A stretch of 64,000 bases of DNA from Bacteroidota bacterium (lineage in GTDB: Bacteria; Bacteroidota; Bacteroidia; B-17B0; Aurantibacillaceae): NCBI GenBank assembly GCA_030684395.1, contig JAUXTT010000001.1:1-64000 (forward strand), in the 5' to 3' direction. Below, in pieces: positions 39,711 through 47,287 of the stretch. The position numbers were made by a program, and so were the translations under genes. The notes below the pieces were generated by a model. That model was given only the letters and a program-made list of their open reading frames with translations. It was not told the DNA's origin and did not search any database. The number at the start of each line of letters is the position of its first letter. The first letter of the stretch is position 1.

Positions 39711-40459
39711 TAGAAATTAAAAATCTAAATAAAGCCTTTGGCGACCGTAAGGTAGTAAATGATGTTTCCTTTGTGTTTGAAACAGGAAAAACCAATTTGG
39801 TTATTGGAGAAAGTGGCTCAGGTAAAACTACCATTTTAAAAATGATGGTTGGCTTACATGTTCCGGATAGTGGAGATGTGGAGTATGATGGAAGATCTTT
39901 TACTCATAGTTCCGAAAAAGAAAAGCAGGAAGTAAGAAAAGAAATAGGAATGCTTTTTCAGGGAGGGGCATTATTTGATTCGCTTACTATAGAACAAAAC
40001 GTTGCATTTCCTTTAGATATGTTTACCGAAATGAGTTCTGAAGAAAAAACGGAACGTGTAAATTTCTGTTTACAAAAAGTAAATCTCGAAGGAAGAAATA
40101 AGTTGTATCCGGCCGAACTATCAGGCGGAATGAAAAAAAGGGCTGCTTTGGCAAGGGCAATAGCCAATAATCCTAAATACTTGTTTTGTGATGAGCCTAA
40201 TTCGGGACTTGATCCAAAAACCTCCCTTGTGATTGATGCTTTGATAAAAGATGTAACACTGGAATTCGGAATGACCACCGTAGTTATTACACATGACATG
40301 AATTCGGTAATGGAAATTGGCCAGAATATTTTATTTCTGTACAAAGGAAATATGTGGTGGCAGGGAAACAATAAGGAGATTCTTACAACCGACAATCAGG
40401 AAATTCTTGATTTCGTTTACGCTTCGGAATTTTTGAAACAGTTAAAGCCAAGGAAGTAA
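39707..40459 (+). CDS. mlaF: MlaF-family ABC transporter ATPase
   Basis: 250 residues. Walker A is GESGSGKT (34-41), the signature is LSGGMKKR, Walker B is YLFCDEPNSGLDP, and an H-loop (VVITHDM) is present, so the ATPase is complete. The start is GTG overlapping the mlaE stop, which couples their translation. The unusual SGGMKKR signature is typical for the Mla subgroup. It powers phospholipid movement with MlaE. Its 3' end overlaps the end of the recombinase ORF on the other strand by 18 bp. Confidence 0.92.
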   Translation: MIEIKNLNKAFGDRKVVNDVSFVFETGKTNLVIGESGSGKTTILKMMVGLHVPDSGDVEYDGRSFTHSSEKEKQEVRKEIGMLFQGGALFDSLTIEQNVAFPLDMFTEMSSEEKTERVNFCLQKVNLEGRNKLYPAELSGGMKKRAALARAIANNPKYLFCDEPNSGLDPKTSLVIDALIKDVTLEFGMTTVVITHDMNSVMEIGQNILFLYKGNMWWQGNNKEILTTDNQEILDFVYASEFLKQLKPRK

Positions 40460-42172
40460 TACCTTGTTATATCCAATTAATCTTGTATTTTTGCAATCCA
40501 CAATTCGGAGACTTGTCAGAGTGGTCGAACGAGCAAGCCTGGAAAGTTTGTATACGGGTAACTGTATCGAGGGTTCGAATCCCTCAGTCTCCGCTGAAAG
40601 GGACTTAGGCTCAAAAAGAGACCTAAGTCCCTTTTTTATTATAGCAAAATCGCCCGTGTGTCGGGCGATTTCAGCAATAATCTCATTTAAATCCGGAGTT
40701 CGAAATGCCCCCTTTTCCTTGTCATATACCAAACCGTTAGGAAAGATTATATTTTGCAGTTTCTCCTTGAGGCTAATACTGCCCTCTACCCAAATTTTAC
40801 GCAGGTTTCGGCACAATAGTGAGGCTTCATTTAGCATTTCTTTTAGGTTCGAAATGTAAATCCCGCAACCATCGATTTCCTTCTGCAAATTCGCAAGATC
40901 CGCCATGTATTTTGCTAAGAAACGGTCGTAGGTTTCTTTTGGCATTTCTTCTTTAATAAAGTGTTTCTCTTCAAGTTTTTCAATGTTCCTTTTTAGCTCC
41001 GCCATTCGGTTTTTAAGCTCTTTTTCCTTCTCTACGTTGCCTTTGTTCAGTTCGTAATAAGTGCTTTCTAATTCAATTAAAATAGCTTCATTCAAATCCT
41101 CTTTAATTTGGTAGTTCTCCAAGTCGGTGGCGAATAATTCATGCATCGACTTGGCGCTTTTGTTACACTTGCATCCGTTTGTTCGGCATTTATAGTAATA
41201 GAGATTCTTCTTTTTTACTATATAACCCGTATAAGGCTGATCGCAATCGGCACATTTCACAAATACTTTCAAAGGAAGATTAATGTTTTCTAATTTATGC
41301 GGTACTCCATATTTAGTAGATGAAGAAACAATATCGTTCACTTTCATAAACTCTTCTTTTGAAATCATTTTTTCATGAACACCATCCACAATTTTTCCAT
41401 TCAGCATTCCGTGAGAAATTAAACCGCAGTAAAAAGGGTTGATAAAAATTTTATGCAATTGTTGTTTGTACATTTTCACTCCTTGTGCCTGAAGTTTCAA
41501 AATAATTTCTTCATTCTTCAAGCCTTGTATTTTCCATTCCCAAGCTTTCTTTATTTTCTTACCATCTGCATTCACAATTATTTTGCGTTCACCGTTCGAC
41601 CGTACAATATCATAACCTTGCGGTGGCTTCACTACCCAAATACCTTTTTCAAACTTCGCTTTCATTCCTGCCATCGCAACTTGTTTGCGTTGATCGTTAT
41701 CCCATCGCCCAAACAATAATTGCATATCATGAAACAAAACTCCGCTAGCATTAGAAGTATCTATCGGTTCAGTTACTGCTTTAATATGTACGCCATGCTT
41801 TTCTCTTAATTCATCGGCAATAGAAATTGCTTTCCCTCCAGTCCTGCTGAAGCGAGTCATTTTGTAAACTAAGATAGTTCCTATTTTACCTTTGCTTTGC
41901 CGAATAAAACTAAGCATACTCTGAAATTCTTTTCTCGCATCGGTTTTAGCACTTTCATAAGTGTCACCAAAACGAGATACAATTATTAAATTGTTTCTTG
42001 CCGCATATTCTTCAATGGCTTTCCGTTGCGTTTCCAAGGAATCGTTCTTATCGAATTGCCCTTTGCCGGAAACCCTTGTGTACATAACAACTAAATTGCC
42101 TTCCACTTTTTTAACTGTAGTTGTACTAAACCTCCCAAACTTTAATTCAATTAGTTTTTCATCTGTTGTCAT
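40442..42172 (-). CDS. Large serine recombinase (island integrase)
   Basis: 576 residues. The resolvase domain has the nucleophile Ser35 in YTRVSGKGQ and [18 protein letters not shown]. It is followed by the recombinase domain ([20 protein letters not shown]), a zinc ribbon ([23 protein letters not shown]) and a coiled coil (about 375-450). It should catalyse integration and excision of the island at tRNA-Ser. The last 43 codons are read through attL, antisense to the tRNA ([20 protein letters not shown]), so that part is host sequence. The true element-encoded end is probably different. The integrase itself appears intact. Confidence 0.9.
   Translation of the reverse strand: MTTDEKLIELKFGRFSTTTVKKVEGNLVVMYTRVSGKGQFDKNDSLETQRKAIEEYAARNNLIIVSRFGDTYESAKTDARKEFQSMLSFIRQSKGKIGTILVYKMTRFSRTGGKAISIADELREKHGVHIKAVTEPIDTSNASGVLFHDMQLLFGRWDNDQRKQVAMAGMKAKFEKGIWVVKPPQGYDIVRSNGERKIIVNADGKKIKKAWEWKIQGLKNEEIILKLQAQGVKMYKQQLHKIFINPFYCGLISHGMLNGKIVDGVHEKMISKEEFMKVNDIVSSSTKYGVPHKLENINLPLKVFVKCADCDQPYTGYIVKKKNLYYYKCRTNGCKCNKSAKSMHELFATDLENYQIKEDLNEAILIELESTYYELNKGNVEKEKELKNRMAELKRNIEKLEEKHFIKEEMPKETYDRFLAKYMADLANLQKEIDGCGIYISNLKEMLNEASLLCRNLRKIWVEGSISLKEKLQNIIFPNGLVYDKEKGAFRTPDLNEIIAEIARHTGDFAIIKKGLRSLFEPKSLSAETEGFEPSIQLPVYKLSRLARSTTLTSLRIVDCKNTRLIGYNKVLLPWL
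40464..40493 (+). promoter_or_regulatory. tRNA-Ser promoter
   Basis: TTG (40464-40466), an exact 19-nt spacer and TATTTTTG (40486-40493) match the Bacteroidota consensus. The tRNA 5' end is 14 bp downstream of the -7 box, as expected for a tRNA with a short leader. Confidence 0.75.
40507..40593 (+). tRNA. tRNA-Ser (GGA)
   Basis: The acceptor arms GGAGACT (40507-40513) and AGTCTCC (40586-40592) pair perfectly, with G as discriminator. The anticodon stem CAAGC/GTTTG holds the loop CTGGAAA, giving anticodon GGA. A long variable arm, typical of serine tRNA, precedes the T-arm GAGGG-TTCGAAT-CCCTC. CCA is not encoded. This gene is the attachment site of the genomic island; its 3' part is copied at 62039-62088. 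Confidence 0.95.
40566..40595 (+). repeat. attL: left junction of the island
   Basis: The 3' end of the tRNA from the T-arm to two bases beyond the discriminator is repeated at the far end of the island: 22 bp uninterrupted (40574-40595) plus 8 bp (ATCGAGGG, 40566-40573). The tRNA stays intact at this junction, and the recombinase gene lies directly inside it. Confidence 0.85.
40597..40640 (+). terminator. Intrinsic terminator of tRNA-Ser
   Basis: A 13-bp perfect stem, AAAGGGACTTAGG with CCTAAGTCCCTTT, closes a 12-nt loop and is followed by a T-rich tail. A second hairpin, AATCGCCCG-TGTGT-CGGGCGATT, follows at 40648-40670. Both lie inside the reading frame of the recombinase on the other strand. 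Confidence 0.8.
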
Positions 42173-42189
42173 TTTACTCCTTTTTTTTA

Positions 42190-42378
42190 TTAAGCTGCTT
42201 TTTTATATTCTTGTTCTATTTTCTTTTTATTTAAATGCGCATAAAAAATAATAGCCAAATTTTTTACAGCAAATAATATTTCTTGAGCCTGTTCATCAGA
42301 AATATTTTCATAATTTTTCATTCTCTTAATTTTAGCAACACTCAACCCTTCGTGCTTCTTGCTTTCAATAATTTCCAT
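42190..42378 (-). CDS. Small protein next to the recombinase
   Basis: 62 residues, 17 bp upstream of the recombinase start and probably in its operon. A basic N-terminal half (EGLSVAKIKRMKNYENISDEQA) leads into a hydrophobic helix (ILFAVKNLAIIFYAHL) and a Lys-rich tail. The position suggests an accessory or regulatory factor for recombination, possibly with a DNA-binding helix, but no family was recognised. Confidence 0.6.
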   Translation of the reverse strand: MEIIESKKHEGLSVAKIKRMKNYENISDEQAQEILFAVKNLAIIFYAHLNKKKIEQEYKKAA

Positions 42379-42403
42379 TTCTTCCCACTCTTTTTCACAA
42401 TTC

Positions 42404-42520
42404 TTACTTCTTTATCTTTCTCGCTTTAATTGAAGTACGGCACTCTTTTCCAAACGTGGTAGCAAATTCTGCTAAAGTTTTAATGGCAATAACTACCGCC
42501 ACAAAAACTTGCACGTTCAA
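42404..42520 (-). CDS. Possible 38-residue peptide
   Basis: A short frame with a TTG start, too short for the ORF track. It reads NVQVFVAVVIAIKTLAEFATTFGKECRTSIKARK, a hydrophobic helix followed by a basic tail. It lies between two small island genes on the same strand. There is no ATG, so it may be noise. It is listed because the amphipathic layout is protein-like. Confidence 0.25.
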   Translation of the reverse strand: MNVQVFVAVVIAIKTLAEFATTFGKECRTSIKARKIKK

Positions 42521-42553
42521 AATAAAGATGCCATACTCTAATCCCTAATTATT

Positions 42554-42769
42554 TTATTCTTCAGATTCTTCCTCGCTTTCGTAGTAATCATCGAGTAGTT
42601 CGCTTAACGTAAAAACGTTTGCTCGTTCTTGTTTTTCGTAACTGACTTCAATTAGTATATCTCCTTCTTCGTTAACGCCATTTATTTCATTCGTTAATTC
42701 ATGCTCCGCTAATGCTTCAGCAAATTCTGTTATAAAGTCGCTTGGCACTTCAAATTCTTTCGTTCTCAT
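42554..42769 (-). CDS. Highly acidic small protein
   Basis: 71 residues containing 23 Asp/Glu and only 4 Lys/Arg, ending in YYESEEESEE. The even spread of acid resembles DNA-mimic proteins carried by mobile elements, for example anti-restriction factors, but I recognise no specific family. It lies in the recombinase-side gene cluster. Function: inference only. Confidence 0.55.
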   Translation of the reverse strand: MRTKEFEVPSDFITEFAEALAEHELTNEINGVNEEGDILIEVSYEKQERANVFTLSELLDDYYESEEESEE

Positions 42770-43281
42770 ATTTTTCTTTTTTAATTGTTATTTTTTCTTT
42801 TTGTTTTCCCTGTAATCTACTTGGTAGATTTGTTGGCGATCTGTTTCTTACTTTCCTGTTCATCTTCTTTTTTGTTTTTACACGACAAAGTAAAGTCAAG
42901 TCATTTTGGTGCTTTACCGGTTTGGGAAGATTTTTCCATATTCTTTCAGATTTTTTCGTGTATGGCAGTTAACGGCACGTTTGGGCAGGTAAATTTTGAG
43001 TCTGAAAACACTTCGGGATTATCGGGGGATTATCCGGGGGGAATCGGGGGCGATTACGGGATGATTGTGGAAATGCTGCATTTTATCGGGGATTACCGAA
43101 AAATACTCCGGGGGGATTGCGGGGGGATTAAAAACCAATAAGGTGAATCTATTAAATTCAATTAGGAGGCATTTAAGTATAGATAATACAGGTATAATCC
43201 TGTTTTTTGACATAGACTGACCACAAAAGAGAAATCTCAGTGATTTTTAATTGCATACTTGCTAAAAAAGGCCGCAGTTTA
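42770..43281. other. Gene-free 500-bp spacer with G-run repeats and a hairpin
   Basis: No convincing gene. The most notable part is 43014-43126, where the plus strand has eight G-runs of 3-6 bases, several inside the unit GGGGGATTA. There is also a hairpin AATCTAC-TTG-GTAGATT at 42814-42830 and a small hairpin with a T6 tail at 43188-43208. The ORFs in the track over this stretch look like products of the G-rich repeat (GDY-type text). It separates the recombinase cluster from the defence operon and could be a replication, transfer or regulatory site. Confidence 0.5.
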
Positions 43282-44466
43282 TTATGCTCTTGAAATTTCA
43301 AGTTCATTTAGAATAAATTTTGAAACCTTCTTGAAACCTGATTCGGAACTATAACCACCAAAAGTTCCACCAACCAACCAATCGTCACTTGTTATTTTGC
43401 TCTCATTTATTTTCTCGTCAAAAAGTTGTAAAGACTCCTTATTTAAGCCATGAATATTTGAATTAACTTTTCCACTAACAATTGATCCAAGAATACCATT
43501 AATAGCTTTCGCTCCCATAGTTCTTTGAATATAATATTGTGGGTTATAATAAATTTTCTTTGATTCATAGAAAAGGTCAATTTGAGTTTCACCTTCCTTG
43601 AAACAATATTTCCATTTATTTTTTACTGTTTTATCCCAAGCCTTGTGAATGAATTCCGCGATCTTTTCCCCTGAATCCATTGAATACTTTACAAGCCTTT
43701 CACCTTCCAAAGCTTTGTATTTCTCATGATCATTAATTTTAAGGTAAGAATCAACAACTGACCCAATAGATTCTCGAAAGGCATTTACCCCAATAATTCC
43801 AATAACTTGTTCATCATGAATTCCAAATTTCACGGCATTATTCCAAACACTATCTTTAATTTTTTCATTTAAACAAAACGACCCTTGAATAGAAATATGT
43901 TCGTTTATTTCTTTTTCCTTAAAATCCTTTTCCAATATTCGATAATTAAATCTTGCCAATTCAATTAGGTCAACCTTTAATCGCTTACCCTTTGAATTTA
44001 TGTCATAAAATATTTCCATTTCTATGGAACGCTTACTTGGTTTAGTCACCAATATAATGACATTAAAAAGGAAGTTCCGTAATTCTGATTTTTGTTTAAT
44101 GGCCTCACGCATCGCAATTATTCTATGCTGACCATCCACAATTCTAAATATTTTTCTTTTGCTCGGAAGTTTTGAAGAATCAATAAAAAATTGACCAGAT
44201 TTGTTTCCTAAAAAGCTTTCAGCATCTTTTTCATCAACAGCCAATACAATAGACGTAGGAAATAAAAAATCTTTGTTTTTAAGAATATAATCCTTAATTC
44301 TATTATAATGGGATGGCTCCGGTTCCCTTTGATAACCGTCAGGAGTTTGCCCATAAATTAAAACCTGACTATTGTTATCTATGATTTCATGAGGCAATAT
44401 CGCTGATAAATAACGATAATTAGTTTGCTTAAAATCAAAAGTCGAATAATTTATTATTTTGCTCAT
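43282..44466 (-). CDS. DGQHR-domain (DndB-like) protein
   Basis: 394 residues. The name-giving motif DGQHR is at 111-115, preceded by GYQREPEPSHYNRIKDYILKN and followed by FYDINSKGKRLKVDLIELARFN, which fits the DndB/DGQHR family found with DNA sulfur modification and other defence systems. In dnd clusters DndB acts as a transcriptional or modification regulator; here there are no dnd genes. It is the last gene of the defence operon, 8 bp after the RelA/SpoT-like gene. No change of codon use is evident. The role in this setting is unknown. Confidence 0.75.
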   Translation of the reverse strand: MSKIINYSTFDFKQTNYRYLSAILPHEIIDNNSQVLIYGQTPDGYQREPEPSHYNRIKDYILKNKDFLFPTSIVLAVDEKDAESFLGNKSGQFFIDSSKLPSKRKIFRIVDGQHRIIAMREAIKQKSELRNFLFNVIILVTKPSKRSIEMEIFYDINSKGKRLKVDLIELARFNYRILEKDFKEKEINEHISIQGSFCLNEKIKDSVWNNAVKFGIHDEQVIGIIGVNAFRESIGSVVDSYLKINDHEKYKALEGERLVKYSMDSGEKIAEFIHKAWDKTVKNKWKYCFKEGETQIDLFYESKKIYYNPQYYIQRTMGAKAINGILGSIVSGKVNSNIHGLNKESLQLFDEKINESKITSDDWLVGGTFGGYSSESGFKKVSKFILNELEISRA

Positions 44467-44474
44467 TTAAATTA

Positions 44475-45962
44475 CTATTTTAATATTGTTATAATATCTT
44501 GAATAAAATCTCTTTCTTTCTTAAAATTGATTTTTTCTTTGAGTTTAATTGCATTTAAAAGATTAGATAGCACTTCTCTGCATAGTTTGATTTCAGAATC
44601 ATTTAGACCCTCATTACTTATTTGATCGGCATAATTACCTTCTAAACGAATATTCAAAAATAAAAGATCAAGGAATTGTGGGAACCGTTTGTTCTTTATA
44701 TCGATAATTTCTAATTCACCATTTACAAATATCATAAAGTTATAATGCTTTATAAAACTACTTGGTGACAGGAATATGTTTGGAGAAGGCTGGTATTTCA
44801 ATAATTGTGAAATGTAATTTTCTATTTGATCATGTATTTCTTTATCGTTTAACCCTGGGAATTCAATTTTTATTTTAGAATGTAAAAAATCAAACAATAG
44901 AGAGAAGTAGCTTTGTAACTTAGAATCTATATTTTCTTTGGTTATTTTTGCAGGTGTCCATAGCCACCCAAAAACAACAGATTCAAAGATCTTTAAATCA
45001 TACGACTTATTTCTTATTTTTATATACTGCTTATTAAGTTCCTTATTGGCTTTATGGGTGAAGTGTTTAATTTGTAAATCCCTTGCAACAATTCTTTTGT
45101 TAGAGTGAATATAAAATAAGGCCTCAGAAAAACTATCAATTTTATAGCCAATACCTCCAAGTTTTTCAGTTATTTTTTTCGAGTAGTTGTCATCAAACCA
45201 AGACAGAAACGTTATCGCCTTTGAGTTCGATTTGAATTCTTTGTTAGCATTCCTTACACTTACTAAAAAATCATCAATTTGAAAAAGTAGTTTTCCAATA
45301 TGATTCATTGTGGCTTGAGTTGTTTCCCTTACTGGAGAAACGAAATAATCTTTATAAAATATGGAATGTTCCATGTCACCCCAAGCAGAAACAATTTTGC
45401 TTTTTATTTGTAACTCAAAAGCTTGGTCATTTGAAATGGTTCCTTTTATTTTATAAATTTCTAAGCCATTTTTCATTATAGTAGGTTGTGCGGCTAAATC
45501 CTTTTCATCCAAAACAATATGTTGAGACTTAAGAATAGCTTCATTGCTTCTTAGAATTGAAAGAATTTTTTTGCAATCCTGATTGAGATCTGTCAAAATT
45601 TTAACTCCAATAATATCATCACATTTTTTAAAGGCAAGCTTTATTAGATTTTTTTGCCGTTTAACATCCGCGCCTGATTTAAACTTAAAATCTTTAAAAT
45701 GGGTTTGCAATAAATTTGAACGGTAAAATTTCTCCTTCAAACTGTCGGGTTCCTTTATTCGATGTACTAATGAAAAATATTTCAAATCTCTAACACTATT
45801 TTTGGAAATCAGACCATATTCTTCACCCTTATCAATAATTAAAGTTTTTAATTTAATCTCAATACTCTTCGCATCAATTTCAAGTTCGTCCAAGAAATTT
45901 TTGTCTGAGTAGATTTCTACCAGTTCGTTAATTAATATTTTTTCTGTCTGAACTAAATCCAT
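44475..45962 (-). CDS. RelA/SpoT-domain nucleotidyltransferase
   Basis: 495 residues. Residues about 50-210 match the (p)ppGpp synthetase fold: HRIKEPDSLKEKFYR (67-81), DDIIGVKILT (115-124, the DxxGxRI motif), FELQIKSKIVSAWGDMEHSIFYKD (182-205, covering EIQI, H199 and K204). No HD hydrolase domain precedes it, and there are no TGS/ACT domains, so it is a small-alarmone-synthetase-like protein with a 280-residue unrecognised C-terminal part. The G-loop NGY is replaced by NGLEIY, so the substrate may differ from GTP. Possible product: pppGpp-like alarmone or a nucleotide toxin. Linked with the DGQHR gene. Confidence 0.7.
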   Translation of the reverse strand: MDLVQTEKILINELVEIYSDKNFLDELEIDAKSIEIKLKTLIIDKGEEYGLISKNSVRDLKYFSLVHRIKEPDSLKEKFYRSNLLQTHFKDFKFKSGADVKRQKNLIKLAFKKCDDIIGVKILTDLNQDCKKILSILRSNEAILKSQHIVLDEKDLAAQPTIMKNGLEIYKIKGTISNDQAFELQIKSKIVSAWGDMEHSIFYKDYFVSPVRETTQATMNHIGKLLFQIDDFLVSVRNANKEFKSNSKAITFLSWFDDNYSKKITEKLGGIGYKIDSFSEALFYIHSNKRIVARDLQIKHFTHKANKELNKQYIKIRNKSYDLKIFESVVFGWLWTPAKITKENIDSKLQSYFSLLFDFLHSKIKIEFPGLNDKEIHDQIENYISQLLKYQPSPNIFLSPSSFIKHYNFMIFVNGELEIIDIKNKRFPQFLDLLFLNIRLEGNYADQISNEGLNDSEIKLCREVLSNLLNAIKLKEKINFKKERDFIQDIITILK

Positions 45963-46135
45963 AAATGGTCGAATTAATTACATACTGGGGTCAATTCCTC
46001 TTTTGTGAAATGTTCTAGTATATTCTCTTTATATTCTGTAAGGTTCATTTTTTTAGTAGTATTCTTTTAATTCCCGAAAAGCCCCTGCTTTAGCAAAATT
46101 ACAATTTAAAACCTTGCCACCAAAAGGAGTTCTCA

Positions 46136-47287
46136 TTAATCGAGCTCTAAAGTATTGAGGCAATAAGTTCTTTTTGCGAAAAGCGATGTAAAATTTTGAC
46201 TATCTATTAACCCGTTTTTATTTTTTAAATTTATTTCTTCTTCAAAATATTTTAAATCCGCGGTGTTGGGAATTTCTCCGCAGTCCATTTTTTGAAAAAT
46301 CAGCATTGAAAGTTTTCTTTGTAACTCTTTTTTTGATTTAAAATATTCTTTTATTAATTCTTGAAAAGAAAGATCGTTATAATTTCTAAAATAATCAATT
46401 GAATCATGTTTTGCATTATTAAACCTATCGACTTGGTTTTTATAACCCTGAGAAGCATTAATACTGCTTTTTTCAAAATTTTCTCTCGTTATTAAAAAAG
46501 GAGGTAAAGAATATTCACAAAATATATCTTTAAGGTTAGCTTCTAGAATTAAAAAAACAGCATTAATATTAACTGAAAATTCGCTACTCTTTAATTCCAT
46601 CAATGCCGATAGTTTATTTAACAAAAATATTCTTTTGATGTCATCTGAGGATTTGGAAAAGTACATGTTCCAATATTTTGTATAATGAAAAAGTGTAATT
46701 GCAATTTCATTTTCACTTTTATTTTCAAAAACCTTTTGTTCAATCCAATTACAAAGTTTATGAATGGTTTGATGTCTTGTTTTATTTTCACTATTCCAGT
46801 CATTCAAAGTTAATTGTATAGTTTTTTCAAAAAAAGAGAATAAAAAATCACTAATTTTAATATTGACTTTACTTGTATTCTTTTCCTTAATAAAGTTAAG
46901 TAAACCATATTGATCAATGAATTTATCAGGTTCACTTTCCAATATTACTTCTCTTAAATGATAAAATAACTCATCGGTACCATTTTCAAAATATATCGAT
47001 TTAACGATATTTTCGAATTCAAAATCTTTAAGGAGATTCAAAACCTCTATATAATCTGATTTTTTTTGACTAACTATTTTATTGTTTTCAGTAAATAAGT
47101 CAGCGTTGGTATTAGAATTTGAAATACCAATTTGAATAGGAGCTTTAAAATAATCTTTTAATCTCTTTAATGTTTCGTCTTTTAAATATTTATTATAATG
47201 CTCTACCCTTGCATCATGGGACATTCCTTTCATATCACTATGAAATTTTATTCGAACAAAATTTTCGTTTTTTATTAAAAAACTCAT
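46136..47287 (-). CDS. Unrecognised protein of the defence operon
   Basis: 383 residues, mostly helical and rich in Lys, Asn, Phe and Glu. I see no HKD motif (which would indicate DrmC), no Walker motif and no Cys cluster. Its ATG overlaps the drmB stop by 4 bp (ATGA), so it is coupled to the DISARM genes and probably functions with them. The stop shares a base with the start of a 27-codon ORF. Its role could be structural or as a specificity partner, but nothing in the sequence tells. Confidence 0.6.
   Translation of the reverse strand: MSFLIKNENFVRIKFHSDMKGMSHDARVEHYNKYLKDETLKRLKDYFKAPIQIGISNSNTNADLFTENNKIVSQKKSDYIEVLNLLKDFEFENIVKSIYFENGTDELFYHLREVILESEPDKFIDQYGLLNFIKEKNTSKVNIKISDFLFSFFEKTIQLTLNDWNSENKTRHQTIHKLCNWIEQKVFENKSENEIAITLFHYTKYWNMYFSKSSDDIKRIFLLNKLSALMELKSSEFSVNINAVFLILEANLKDIFCEYSLPPFLITRENFEKSSINASQGYKNQVDRFNNAKHDSIDYFRNYNDLSFQELIKEYFKSKKELQRKLSMLIFQKMDCGEIPNTADLKYFEEEINLKNKNGLIDSQNFTSLFAKRTYCLNTLELD

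Noticed and set aside
43014-43130. CRISPR array
   Set aside because: The G-rich units are too short and irregular, with no constant repeat/spacer lengths and no cas genes anywhere in the window.
42742-43213. ORFs of 76, 118 and 64 residues over the G-run region
   Set aside because: They read the repeat in different frames (Gly/Asp/Tyr repeats on one strand, Pro/Ile on the other) and have no recognised domain.
43282-44466. Complete dnd phosphorothioation system
   Set aside because: The DGQHR protein resembles DndB but dndA, C, D, E and pbe/dpt genes are absent.
46136-47287. Candidate DrmC (phospholipase D) for the DISARM operon
   Set aside because: No HxKxxxxD motif can be found in the translation, so the DrmC label is not supported.
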